Positions 10,401 through 17,438 of a stretch of DNA of 17,768 bases are shown in pieces. The notes beneath the pieces were generated by a model that did no database searches, had not been told where the DNA came from, and was given only the letters and a program-made list of their open reading frames with translations. Source of the DNA: Methylorubrum extorquens (GTDB lineage: Bacteria; Pseudomonadota; Alphaproteobacteria; Rhizobiales; Beijerinckiaceae); assembly GCA_019695455.1 (NCBI GenBank), contig JAEUAC010000051.1:1-17768 (forward strand), in the 5' to 3' direction. The translations under genes were made by a program, and so were the position numbers. Within the stretch, counting starts at the first letter, position 1; each line of letters opens with the position of its first letter.

Positions 10401-10409
10401 GGAAGGAGG
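10401..10409 (+). promoter_or_regulatory. Strong ribosome binding site of the lyase gene
   Basis: GGAAGGAGG contains the full AGGAGG core four bases before the ATG at 10414. It is the best Shine-Dalgarno match in the operon and fixes that start, although the frame is open far upstream inside the ATPase gene. High translation of the lyase is expected. Confidence 0.75.
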
Positions 10410-10413
10410 CGCC

Positions 10414-11316
10414 ATGACCTCTCGCAATGCGACCCGCCCGACCGCGCGCCTGCGCGAGCTCCTCGCCCGCCCCGGCGCCATCATGGCGCCCGGCGTCGTC
10501 GATCCGCTCTACGCGCGCCTCGTGGCGAAGCACGGGTTCGAGGCCCTCTACATGACGGGCGCCGGCACCTCCGCGACCCGGCTCGGCATGCCCGACATCG
10601 GGCTCCTGACCATGACGGAGATGGTCGACAACGCCGCCCGCATCGCGTCCGTGACGGACCTGCCCCTGATCGCGGATGCCGACAACGGCTTCGGCGGCCC
10701 CTTCAACGTGCGCCGCGCCGTGCAGGAATACGAGCGCGCGGGCGTCGCCGCGATCCACCTCGAGGACCAGGTGCTGCCCAAGCGCTGCGGGCACCTCGCC
10801 GGCAAGCAGCTCGTGTCGACGGGCGAGATGGTGGCCAAGATCATGGCCGCCACCGACGCGCGCCGCGACGAGGACTTCGTCCTCATCGCCAGGACGGACG
10901 CGATCGCCGTCGAAGGCTACGAGGCGGCGCTGGAGCGGGCCGAGCGCTACCGCGACGCGGGCGCGGACGTGCTCTTCGTCGAGGCGCCGGGACCGGACCA
11001 GCTCGCCGGCATCACGCCGCGGCTCGGCGTCCCGACGCTCTACAACATGGCGACGAGCGGGAAGACGCCCTTCCTCAAGCGCGAGGAGATCGAGGCCTTC
11101 GGCTTCAAGATCATCCTCTATCCGAATTGGCTCCTGCTCACGGCGATCCGGGCGGCCGAGGGGGCCCTGGAGACGCTGAAGCGCGAGGGCACGATCGCCA
11201 GCATCGCGCCGAACGTGCCGACCTTCCAGGAGTTCTTCGACCTCGTCGGCATGCAGGAGGTGCGCGACCTCGAGGGCCGCTACGGCGTGCCCGACGAGGC
11301 CCGGACGGCCTATTGA
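10414..11316 (+). CDS. Isocitrate-lyase/PEP-mutase-family lyase (2-methylisocitrate / 2,3-dimethylmalate lyase type)
   Basis: A 300-residue (beta/alpha)8 enzyme close in length to PrpB (296). The magnesium-binding segment reads DADNGFGG, followed by AAIHLEDQVLPKRCGH with catalytic Cys125 in the KRCGH motif, then VLIARTDAIAVEGYEAALERAERYRDAGAD. Presence of KRCGH marks a carbon-carbon lyase of the ICL/PrpB/dimethylmalate-lyase type; PEP mutases and the oxaloacetate decarboxylases lack this Cys. After the Cys the sequence is LAGKQLVS rather than the PrpB RPNKAIVS, so the substrate is probably not 2-methylisocitrate itself. In this operon it follows a LeuCD-type hydratase, which could supply a substituted malate. 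The products would be a 2-oxoacid such as pyruvate plus a second carboxylate. The start is set by a strong ribosome binding site. Confidence 0.85.
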   Translation: MTSRNATRPTARLRELLARPGAIMAPGVVDPLYARLVAKHGFEALYMTGAGTSATRLGMPDIGLLTMTEMVDNAARIASVTDLPLIADADNGFGGPFNVRRAVQEYERAGVAAIHLEDQVLPKRCGHLAGKQLVSTGEMVAKIMAATDARRDEDFVLIARTDAIAVEGYEAALERAERYRDAGADVLFVEAPGPDQLAGITPRLGVPTLYNMATSGKTPFLKREEIEAFGFKIILYPNWLLLTAIRAAEGALETLKREGTIASIAPNVPTFQEFFDLVGMQEVRDLEGRYGVPDEARTAY

Positions 11317-11326
11317 GGGCGCGGCG

Positions 11327-12730
11327 GTGAGCGTCCGCGCGGCCGCGGAGGCGGCCTTCGAGTTCACCATGCCCGTGGTCGTGATCGGCGCGGGGGCCTG
11401 CGGCCTCACGGCCGCGCTCGCCGCCCGGGAGGCCGGCGCGGAGGTGCTGGTCCTGGAGCGGGACCCGACGCCCTCCGGCTCGACCTCGCTCTCGGCGGGC
11501 CTGATCCCGGCCGCCGGCACGCGCCTCCAGGCCGAGAAGGGCATCGCCGACGATCCCGCCCTCTTCGCGGCCGATCTCGCCGCCAAGGCGAAGGGCCGGA
11601 ACGATCCCGCGATCGTGCAGGCCGTGGCGGAGGCCTCCGGGCCCGCGATCGACTGGCTGATGGAGCGGCACGGGCTCGAGCTCCACCTCGTCGAGGGCTT
11701 CACCTATCCGGGCCATTCGCGCCTGCGCATGCACGGGCCGAAGAGCCAGACCGGAGCCGACATCGAGGCGATGCTGCTCGCCGCGGCCGACCGCGCCGGG
11801 ATCGACGTCATGACGGGCGCCTCCGCCGAGGAGCTGTTCGCCGCGCCGGACGGGCGCGTGACGGCCGTTGCGATCCGCCGGCCGGACGGCGCGCGCGAGG
11901 TCATCGGCTGCGAGACGCTGGTGCTCGCCTGCAACGGCTTCGGCGGCAATGCCGACCTCGTCCGCCGCCACATCCCCGAGATGGCGGACGCGGAATATTG
12001 CGGCCACGCGTCGAACACGGGCGACGCGCTCGCCTGGGGGCAGGCCCTCGGCGCGGAGGCGGCCGATCTCGGCTCCTACCAGGGCCACGGCTCGGTGCCG
12101 CGGCCCCATTCCGCGCCGCTGACCTGGGCCGTCATCACGCTCGGCGGCTTCCAGGTGAACCGCGACGGACACCGCTTCGCCAACGAGATGCGGGGCTATT
12201 CGGAGCACGCCGAGGAGGTGCTGCGGCAGCCCGGCCGCATCGCCTTCGACATCTACGACGCGCGCTGCGAGGCGGCCGCGCTCGGCTTCCACGACTACCG
12301 CGAGTTCAAGCGGCTCGGCGCCATCAAGGAGGCCGACAGCGTGGCCGACCTCGCCCGCGTCACGGGCCTGCCCGAGGCGGCGCTCGCGGCCACGATGGCG
12401 GAGGTCGAGGCCTGCGCGGCCGGCCGCGCCACCGATCCGCTCGGCCGCGACTTCCGGGCCGCGCCGCCTCTCGCGCCCCCCTTCCGGGCCGCCAGGATCA
12501 CGGGCGCGCTGTTTCACACCCAGGGCGGGCTCGCCGTGGACGGCGAGGCGCGGGTGCTCCGGCCCGACGGCTCGCCGCTGCCGAACCTGTTCGCGGGCGG
12601 CGGCGCGGCCCGCGGGCTCTCGGGCCCGGCGGCATGGGGCTACCTGTCGGGCAACGGCCTCCTGTCGGCCGTCGTGCTCGGACGGCTCGCGGGCGTCTCG
12701 GCCGCGCGGCTCGTCGCCCCCGCCGCCTGA
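11327..12730 (+). CDS. FAD-dependent oxidoreductase, fumarate reductase / 3-ketosteroid-dehydrogenase flavoprotein family
   Basis: A 467-residue FAD_binding_2 protein. GAGACG (residues 21-26) begins the FAD fold, LVLERDPTPSGSTSLSAG binds FAD further, and the C-terminal block FHTQGGLAVD...NLFAGGGAARG...GYLSGNGLLSAVVLG closes it. At the position of the proton-relay Arg of fumarate reductase (NExxxR) the sequence is NEMRGY with Tyr291, and at the second substrate-carboxylate Arg there is Tyr439 (WGYLSGNG). This pattern is closer to 3-ketosteroid dehydrogenase-like dehydrogenases than to fumarate reductase. It probably oxidises or reduces a C-C bond next to a carbonyl, on an unknown substrate. 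The GTG start has GAGGG about seven bases before it; a later ATG (residue 15) is an alternative. No signal peptide or heme motif is seen, so it is cytosolic. Confidence 0.8.
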   Translation: MSVRAAAEAAFEFTMPVVVIGAGACGLTAALAAREAGAEVLVLERDPTPSGSTSLSAGLIPAAGTRLQAEKGIADDPALFAADLAAKAKGRNDPAIVQAVAEASGPAIDWLMERHGLELHLVEGFTYPGHSRLRMHGPKSQTGADIEAMLLAAADRAGIDVMTGASAEELFAAPDGRVTAVAIRRPDGAREVIGCETLVLACNGFGGNADLVRRHIPEMADAEYCGHASNTGDALAWGQALGAEAADLGSYQGHGSVPRPHSAPLTWAVITLGGFQVNRDGHRFANEMRGYSEHAEEVLRQPGRIAFDIYDARCEAAALGFHDYREFKRLGAIKEADSVADLARVTGLPEAALAATMAEVEACAAGRATDPLGRDFRAAPPLAPPFRAARITGALFHTQGGLAVDGEARVLRPDGSPLPNLFAGGGAARGLSGPAAWGYLSGNGLLSAVVLGRLAGVSAARLVAPAA

Positions 12731-12756
12731 TCCCGCGACCACGAAGGAGAGCGCGC

Positions 12757-13530
12757 ATGCCCAAGGTCCTGGTGATCGTGCCCTTCCCGATGACCGAAGC
12801 CGAGCTCGCCAACCGGCGCGAGCAGCTCGGCTCGCTCGACCTCGGCGACGGCATGACGTTCGAGTTCCGGCCCGTCCGGTTCGCGCCCGCGAACTACACG
12901 AGCCACCACGATGCCTCGCTCGCGGACGTGTCGATCCTGGACGCCGGCATCGATGCCGAGCGGGAGGGCTTCGACGCCGTCTGCATCGACACGATGAGCG
13001 ACAGCGGCCTCTCGGCGCTCCGGTCCGTCCTGTCGATCCCCGTGATCGGCCCGGGCCGGCACGCGATGCTGGCCGCCCTCATGCTGGGGGAGCGGTTCTC
13101 CATCCTCGTCATGTGGGACCGCTGGAAGCCGCTCTACGCGAAGACGCTCGGCGAGCTCGGCCTCGCCGCGAAATGCGCCTCCATCCGGTCCATCGGCGTC
13201 GAGCCGGACAACCGGTCGCTGCTCGTCGGCAAGGAGGACGACGTCTTCCCGAAGCTGGAGGCCGCCGCCCTGCGCTGCATCGACGAGGACGGGGCGGACG
13301 CGATCATCCTCGGCTCCACGACCATGCACCAGGCCCACGCCTACCTGGCGGCGCGCCTGCCCGTGCCCGTCATCAATCCCGGCCCCCTCACGTACCGGCT
13401 GGCCGACACGGCCCTGAAGCTCGGGCTGACGCATAGCCGGCCCGCCTATCCGGCCCCGCTCGCGCCGAAGCGCGACATGATCAAGGCGCTCGGCGACGCC
13501 GCCGTCGCGGCCGCCGCGCAGGCGAGGTGA
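12757..13530 (+). CDS. Asp/Glu/hydantoin-racemase-fold protein lacking both catalytic Cys, copy 1
   Basis: A 257-residue protein of the Asp/Glu/hydantoin racemase superfamily, as judged by the N-terminal LVIVPFP strand, the FDAVCIDTMSDSGLSALRS segment, the AIILGSTTM segment and the closing PVINPGPLTYRLAD. Hydantoin racemases read ACFGDPG and LGCAGM at the two active-site loops; here the cysteines are replaced by Thr79 and Ser187. Two-base racemisation and the maleate-isomerase mechanism both need these Cys, so another reaction, or a binding or structural role, is likely. The start ATG follows GAAGGAGA. It lies 26 bases after the flavoprotein and overlaps or abuts its tandem paralogue. The real function is unknown. 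Confidence 0.75.
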   Translation: MPKVLVIVPFPMTEAELANRREQLGSLDLGDGMTFEFRPVRFAPANYTSHHDASLADVSILDAGIDAEREGFDAVCIDTMSDSGLSALRSVLSIPVIGPGRHAMLAALMLGERFSILVMWDRWKPLYAKTLGELGLAAKCASIRSIGVEPDNRSLLVGKEDDVFPKLEAAALRCIDEDGADAIILGSTTMHQAHAYLAARLPVPVINPGPLTYRLADTALKLGLTHSRPAYPAPLAPKRDMIKALGDAAVAAAAQAR

Positions 13531-13532
13531 GC

Positions 13533-14327
13533 ATGACGACCGTCCGACGCATCCTCGTCATCGTCCCCTTCGCGCTCGACGCCGAGGGCGTGGCCCGCCG
13601 CGAAGCGCAGGGGGGCTACGTCCGGCTCGATGCCGGGACGGAGCTGACCTATCGGCCCGTCACCTGCGGCCCGACCTCGTTCATGAGCCCTCACGACTGG
13701 ACGCTGATGGACCTCGCGATCTTCGAGGCCGGCCTGAGCGCCGAGGCCGACGGGTTCGACGCGGTCTGCATCGACACCATGAGCGACAGCGGCCTCGCGG
13801 CGCTCCGCTCCGTCCTGTCGATCCCGGTCGTCTCGCCCGGCCGCGTCTCCATGCTCTACGCGCTGACGCTCGGCACGACGTTCTCGGTCCTGGCGCAATG
13901 GGAGCCCGCGACGGTGCGCTACCGGAAGGCGATCGTCGAATACGGCCTGAAGGATCGCTGCGCCTCCATCCGATCCTTCGACACGCCGCCCGACTTCGCC
14001 GCGCTCATCGACGGCAAGGAGGAGACGGTCTTCCCCCGCATGCTGGCCGCCGCCACGCGCTGCATCGAGGAGGACGGGGCGGACGTGATCTGCCTCGGCT
14101 CGACGACCATGCACCAGGCCGCCGCCTATCTGGCCGAGACCTTGCCGGTGCCGGTCATCAACCCCGGCCCCCTCACCTACAAGCTGGCCGAGACCTTCCT
14201 GGCCCTCGGCCTGCGGCACGGCCGGCGCGCCTATCCGTCCCCCGTCGTGCCGAAGCCCGACCTGATCCACGCCATCATGCGGGGCGGCGCCGAGGCGGAG
14301 GCGAAGGCCAGGGCGAAGGCGGGCTGA
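13533..14327 (+). CDS. Asp/Glu/hydantoin-racemase-fold protein lacking both catalytic Cys, copy 2
   Basis: A 264-residue tandem paralogue of the preceding gene. It conserves ILVIVPF, FDAVCIDTMSDSGLAALRSVLSIPV, LGSTTMHQAAAYL, and NPGPLTYKLAET. The two family Cys are again replaced, by Thr82 and Ser190, in the same motifs as in copy 1, so the change is conserved rather than decay. I chose the ATG at 13533, preceded by GAGGTGA, because it gives an N-terminus matching copy 1; the GTG at 13527 overlaps the previous stop (GTGA) and would add two residues. It is the last gene of the plus-strand run. The two copies could form a heteromer. Confidence 0.75.
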   Translation: MTTVRRILVIVPFALDAEGVARREAQGGYVRLDAGTELTYRPVTCGPTSFMSPHDWTLMDLAIFEAGLSAEADGFDAVCIDTMSDSGLAALRSVLSIPVVSPGRVSMLYALTLGTTFSVLAQWEPATVRYRKAIVEYGLKDRCASIRSFDTPPDFAALIDGKEETVFPRMLAAATRCIEEDGADVICLGSTTMHQAAAYLAETLPVPVINPGPLTYKLAETFLALGLRHGRRAYPSPVVPKPDLIHAIMRGGAEAEAKARAKAG

Positions 14328-14445
14328 GCCCGACCTCCCTCCGGCCGATCGCGAGGGTCCCGACGCAGGCGCCACCATGGGCCCTGGGCAGGGAAGGCCT
14401 CGCACGACGGCCCCCCCGGGCATCGCGTGGGATGCAAGTCCCTCC
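14328..14445. other. Gap between convergent genes; no clear terminator
   Basis: This 118-base stretch separates the ends of the two convergent operons. Only short inverted repeats are present, for example CCCT/AGGG around GGGC and GGGA/TCCC around a six-base loop (14429-14442). None has a T run, so I cannot point to an intrinsic terminator on either strand. Rho-dependent ending is possible. Confidence 0.4.
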
Positions 14446-15432
14446 TCAACGCCCTCCCGTCAGCAGCGTCCCATGGGCCCTCGCCCAGGCCGCATAGGCG
14501 GCGACGCCCGCCTCCGGTTCGCCGAAGGCCGGGCCGAACTCCGCCTCGAACCGGGCCGGGCTCGGCGGGGACAGGCGGGTGCGGTCGAGCGCGTCGTTGT
14601 AGGCGATGCTCGGCTCCTCGCTCCGGCGCCACGTCCAGCCCGGCTGCGCGGCGGCGAGCGCCCGGCACAGGATCACGGGATCCCAGATGCGGCCGCAGCC
14701 GAGGTTGTAGAGGTCGTGCCGCGGACGCTCGGCCGCGAGCAGCCGGACGAGCGCGGCCGCGATCTCGGGACCAGGCGTCCAGTCCCTGAACCCGCCCGCC
14801 GCGATCGCGACGGGCTCGCCGCGGGCGGCGGCCGTCGCGATCTGGAGCGGCGGGCTCAGCGTGTCGCGCACGCCCGTGTCGTGTTCCCAGGCGCCGTAGA
14901 TCGCGGTGAGCCGCGCGCGGACCACGTCGAGCCCGAACGCGCGCGCCTGCACGGCCAGGCCTTCGGAGGCGAGCTTCGAAAGCGCGTAGAGGCTCGCCGC
15001 CCGGGGCGGCGTCTCCTCGGTGACGGGGGCCGGTCCGAAGGGCGCGTCCCCGTAGACGGCCGAGGAGCTGGTGAGAACGACGCGCTCGACGCCGGCCTCC
15101 CGCGCGAGGATCAGCACCGCGTTGGTCCCCGCGACGTTGACGTCCAGCACCGCGGCCGCCCGCGCCGGATCGGCGTCGGGACCCGCCGTCACGGCGGCCG
15201 TGTGGAGCACGCGCCGCACGCCGTGCCGGGCGAGGACGCCGCGCAGGGAGGCGACGTCGCAGACGTCGCCGATCTCGACCGAGAGCCGGCCCGGCAGGGC
15301 CGCGAAGGCGCGCGCGGCCTCGGGCCGGAGCGGCCCGAGCGTCAGCGCGACGACCGGCTCGCCGGATGCGAGCAGGCGCTCCGTCGCGTTCAGGCCGATG
15401 AAGCCGCCGGCTCCGGTCACGAGCGTCGTCAC
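14446..15432 (-). CDS. NAD-dependent epimerase/dehydratase-family protein (extended SDR)
   Basis: A 328-residue extended short-chain dehydrogenase. GAGGFIG (residues 7-13) is the NAD(P)-binding glycine motif, LTSSSAVYG (about 120-128) holds the catalytic Ser, and Tyr149 and Lys153 form YxxxK (YALSK). A GDVCDV segment near residue 55 fits adenine-ring binding. The family covers nucleotide-sugar epimerases, uronate and erythronate dehydrogenases and other alcohol dehydrogenases; nothing here picks one. The start is the GTG at 15432, with the sequence TGAGGACC just upstream. That TGA is the stop of the previous minus-strand gene, so only 10 bases separate them. The frame stays open upstream, but that part overlaps the neighbour and has no family similarity. 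It is likely co-transcribed with the oxidoreductase. Confidence 0.8.
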   Translation of the reverse strand: MTTLVTGAGGFIGLNATERLLASGEPVVALTLGPLRPEAARAFAALPGRLSVEIGDVCDVASLRGVLARHGVRRVLHTAAVTAGPDADPARAAAVLDVNVAGTNAVLILAREAGVERVVLTSSSAVYGDAPFGPAPVTEETPPRAASLYALSKLASEGLAVQARAFGLDVVRARLTAIYGAWEHDTGVRDTLSPPLQIATAAARGEPVAIAAGGFRDWTPGPEIAAALVRLLAAERPRHDLYNLGCGRIWDPVILCRALAAAQPGWTWRRSEEPSIAYNDALDRTRLSPPSPARFEAEFGPAFGEPEAGVAAYAAWARAHGTLLTGGR

Positions 15433-15442
15433 GGGGAGGTCC

Positions 15443-17419
15443 TCAGATGGCGCGGGCCGCCGCGTGGCCCTCGTAGACGGCCTCGAGCGCCGTGCGGGGA
15501 GCGAGGCAATCGCCCGCGAGCGACAGCGCGACGCCGGCACGCGCGAGCGGCGCCCGCAGGGCGTCCTCCGCGGCGCCGTACTGAGCCAGGATCACGGTCT
15601 CGGCCCGGTGCGTCTCGATCTCGCCGCACGAGACGTCCTCCACCCGGAGGACCGCGCCGTCGAAGGAGAGCGCCTTGCGCAGCGTCGCGATGCGGACGCG
15701 CTTCTCGCGCAGCCGCGTCGTCCAGGCGAGGCTCGAATAGATCGTGGTGCGCCAGGCGAACCCGGCCACCGGCGAGAACACGGTCACGCGCCGGCCGAGA
15801 TCGGCCAGGTGCTCGATCGTCGCAAGCGAGGACCACTCGCCCGTGAGGTCGACGAACGCGACCGTCCCGCCCACCCGGTCGGGTGCCGCCAGCGCGTCCT
15901 CGACCGTCAGGACGGTGCCGCCGCCCGGCAGCGACGGCGCCAGCGGACGGGCGCCCGTCGCCAGGACGACGCGGTCCGGACGGGCGGCCACGATCGCGTC
16001 GGCCTTCGCCTCGCGGCCGAGCGACACCGCGACGCCGTGCCGGGCGAGCTGCGCCTCCTGGAAGGCGAGCAGCTCGAGATAGGCCCGCCGCGACGGCATC
16101 GCCCGCACGAGCCCGAGCTGGCCGCCGAGGGCGGGGCCGCGCTCCCAGAGCCGCACCCGGTGCCCCCGGGCCGCTGCGACCCAGGCCGCCTCGAGCCCCG
16201 CCGGGCCGCCGCCGATGACGAGCACGTCCCGCGGCGTCGACGCCTTGTCCTCGGCCGGATCGGGCCAGGTGCCCTCGACGCCCGCCTCCGGGTTCACGAG
16301 GCAGCGCACGGCCATGTTCTTCTCGAGCATGCCGGAGCAGCCCTGGTTGCAGGCGATGCAGGCGCGGATCTCGTCCGTCCGGCCCTCGATCGTCTTCCGG
16401 ACGATCGCGGGCTCCGCGATGTGGGCGCGCGCCATGGCGACGAGGTCCGCCCCCTCGCCCGCGATCATCGCGTCGGCCTCGGCGAGCGTGCGGAAGCGGC
16501 AGACGGCGATCACGGGGATCGCGTGGCCCGCGGCCCGGAGCGCCTGCCGGATGCCGGCCGGGAGCGGCCGGAACGGGGCCGGATCGAGGCTCATGTCCGC
16601 CATCTGCGTCGCGAGCGAGTAGCTCGCGTGGTAGGCGGAATGCGAGACGTTGACGAAGTCGAGCGGCACCGCGTCCGCGAGCCCCACCGCGATCGCCTCC
16701 GCCTCCGCGAGGTGGAGCCCCGGCTCGACGAACTCCTCCGCGCTGACCCGGATGCCGAGCGTGTGGTCCGGCCCGACCGCCCGGCGCACGGCCGCCACCA
16801 CGGCGAGGGGAAAGCGCATCCGGTTCTCGAGCGCGCCGCCATAGGCGTCCCGCCGCGTGTTCGAAAGCGGCGACAGGAACTGCTGCAGCAGGTGGCCGTG
16901 CCCGACCTGGATCTCGATCCCGTCGAGCCCCGCCTCGACGAGGTTCAGGGCCGTCGCGACATGGGCGTCGATCACGCTCGCCATGTCGTCCTCCGTCATG
17001 GCGTGCGGCATGGCCGAGGTCGCGGACCAGCGGACGGGCGACGGCCCCCACGAGACGGTGCGCTCGAAATCGCCGTCCACCTGCCGGCCGAGATGGATCA
17101 CCTGGCCGAGGAGCCGCGCGCCCTCCTGCCGGACGGCCTCGCCGATGCGCACGAAGCCCGGGATGCAGGCCCGGTCGAACCCCGCCACCGCCTGGGGCCG
17201 CCCGACGCAGTTCGGCTGCACGCGGATGGATTCGAAGATGATCGCGCCGACCCCGCCCCGGGCCCGGGCCCGGTGATACGCGAGGTGGCGTTCGGAGGGC
17301 CGGTGGTTCTCGCCGAAATTGGTCGTGTGCGCCGGCACGACGATCCGGTTGCGCAGCCCGAGCCGGCCGAGCCGGATCGGCGAGAGCGCGTGGCGGTAGG
17401 CGTTCGCGTCGGGTGTCAT
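15443..17419 (-). CDS. NADH:flavin oxidoreductase, OYE barrel plus 4Fe-4S and FAD/NAD domains (2,4-dienoyl-CoA reductase / N-methylproline demethylase type)
   Basis: A 658-residue multidomain enzyme. An Old-Yellow-Enzyme FMN barrel (about 1-345) carries FLSPLSNTRRDAYGGALENR. A cluster C-x2-C-x3-C-x11-C (Cys354, 357, 361, 373) binds [4Fe-4S]. A Rossmann domain follows with VLVIGGGPAGLEAA near residue 405. The same architecture occurs in 2,4-dienoyl-CoA reductase, trimethylamine dehydrogenase and N-methylproline demethylase. The usual substrate-binding HxAHGY reads QVGHGH (Gln171, His174, His176), so a common enone reductase is unlikely. The second dinucleotide site lacks the GxGxxG pattern, as in the trimethylamine-dehydrogenase branch. 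The role could be reduction of a conjugated acid or oxidative N-demethylation. The start ATG fits the family, but I see no good ribosome binding site. It follows the regulator gene by 19 bases. Confidence 0.85.
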   Translation of the reverse strand: MTPDANAYRHALSPIRLGRLGLRNRIVVPAHTTNFGENHRPSERHLAYHRARARGGVGAIIFESIRVQPNCVGRPQAVAGFDRACIPGFVRIGEAVRQEGARLLGQVIHLGRQVDGDFERTVSWGPSPVRWSATSAMPHAMTEDDMASVIDAHVATALNLVEAGLDGIEIQVGHGHLLQQFLSPLSNTRRDAYGGALENRMRFPLAVVAAVRRAVGPDHTLGIRVSAEEFVEPGLHLAEAEAIAVGLADAVPLDFVNVSHSAYHASYSLATQMADMSLDPAPFRPLPAGIRQALRAAGHAIPVIAVCRFRTLAEADAMIAGEGADLVAMARAHIAEPAIVRKTIEGRTDEIRACIACNQGCSGMLEKNMAVRCLVNPEAGVEGTWPDPAEDKASTPRDVLVIGGGPAGLEAAWVAAARGHRVRLWERGPALGGQLGLVRAMPSRRAYLELLAFQEAQLARHGVAVSLGREAKADAIVAARPDRVVLATGARPLAPSLPGGGTVLTVEDALAAPDRVGGTVAFVDLTGEWSSLATIEHLADLGRRVTVFSPVAGFAWRTTIYSSLAWTTRLREKRVRIATLRKALSFDGAVLRVEDVSCGEIETHRAETVILAQYGAAEDALRAPLARAGVALSLAGDCLAPRTALEAVYEGHAAARAI

Positions 17420-17438
17420 GCGGGCGGAGGACCGGGCC

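Noticed and set aside
10414..11316. Methylcitrate cycle (prp) locus
   Set aside because: No prpC, prpD or acnD-like gene and no prpR are in the window; residues after KRCGH differ from PrpB.
12757..14327. Functional hydantoin or aspartate racemases, or a maleate isomerase
   Set aside because: Both catalytic Cys positions are Thr and Ser in both copies.
14328..14445. A bidirectional terminator between the convergent operons
   Set aside because: Only stems of four to five base pairs and no T runs were found, so no terminator call is supported.
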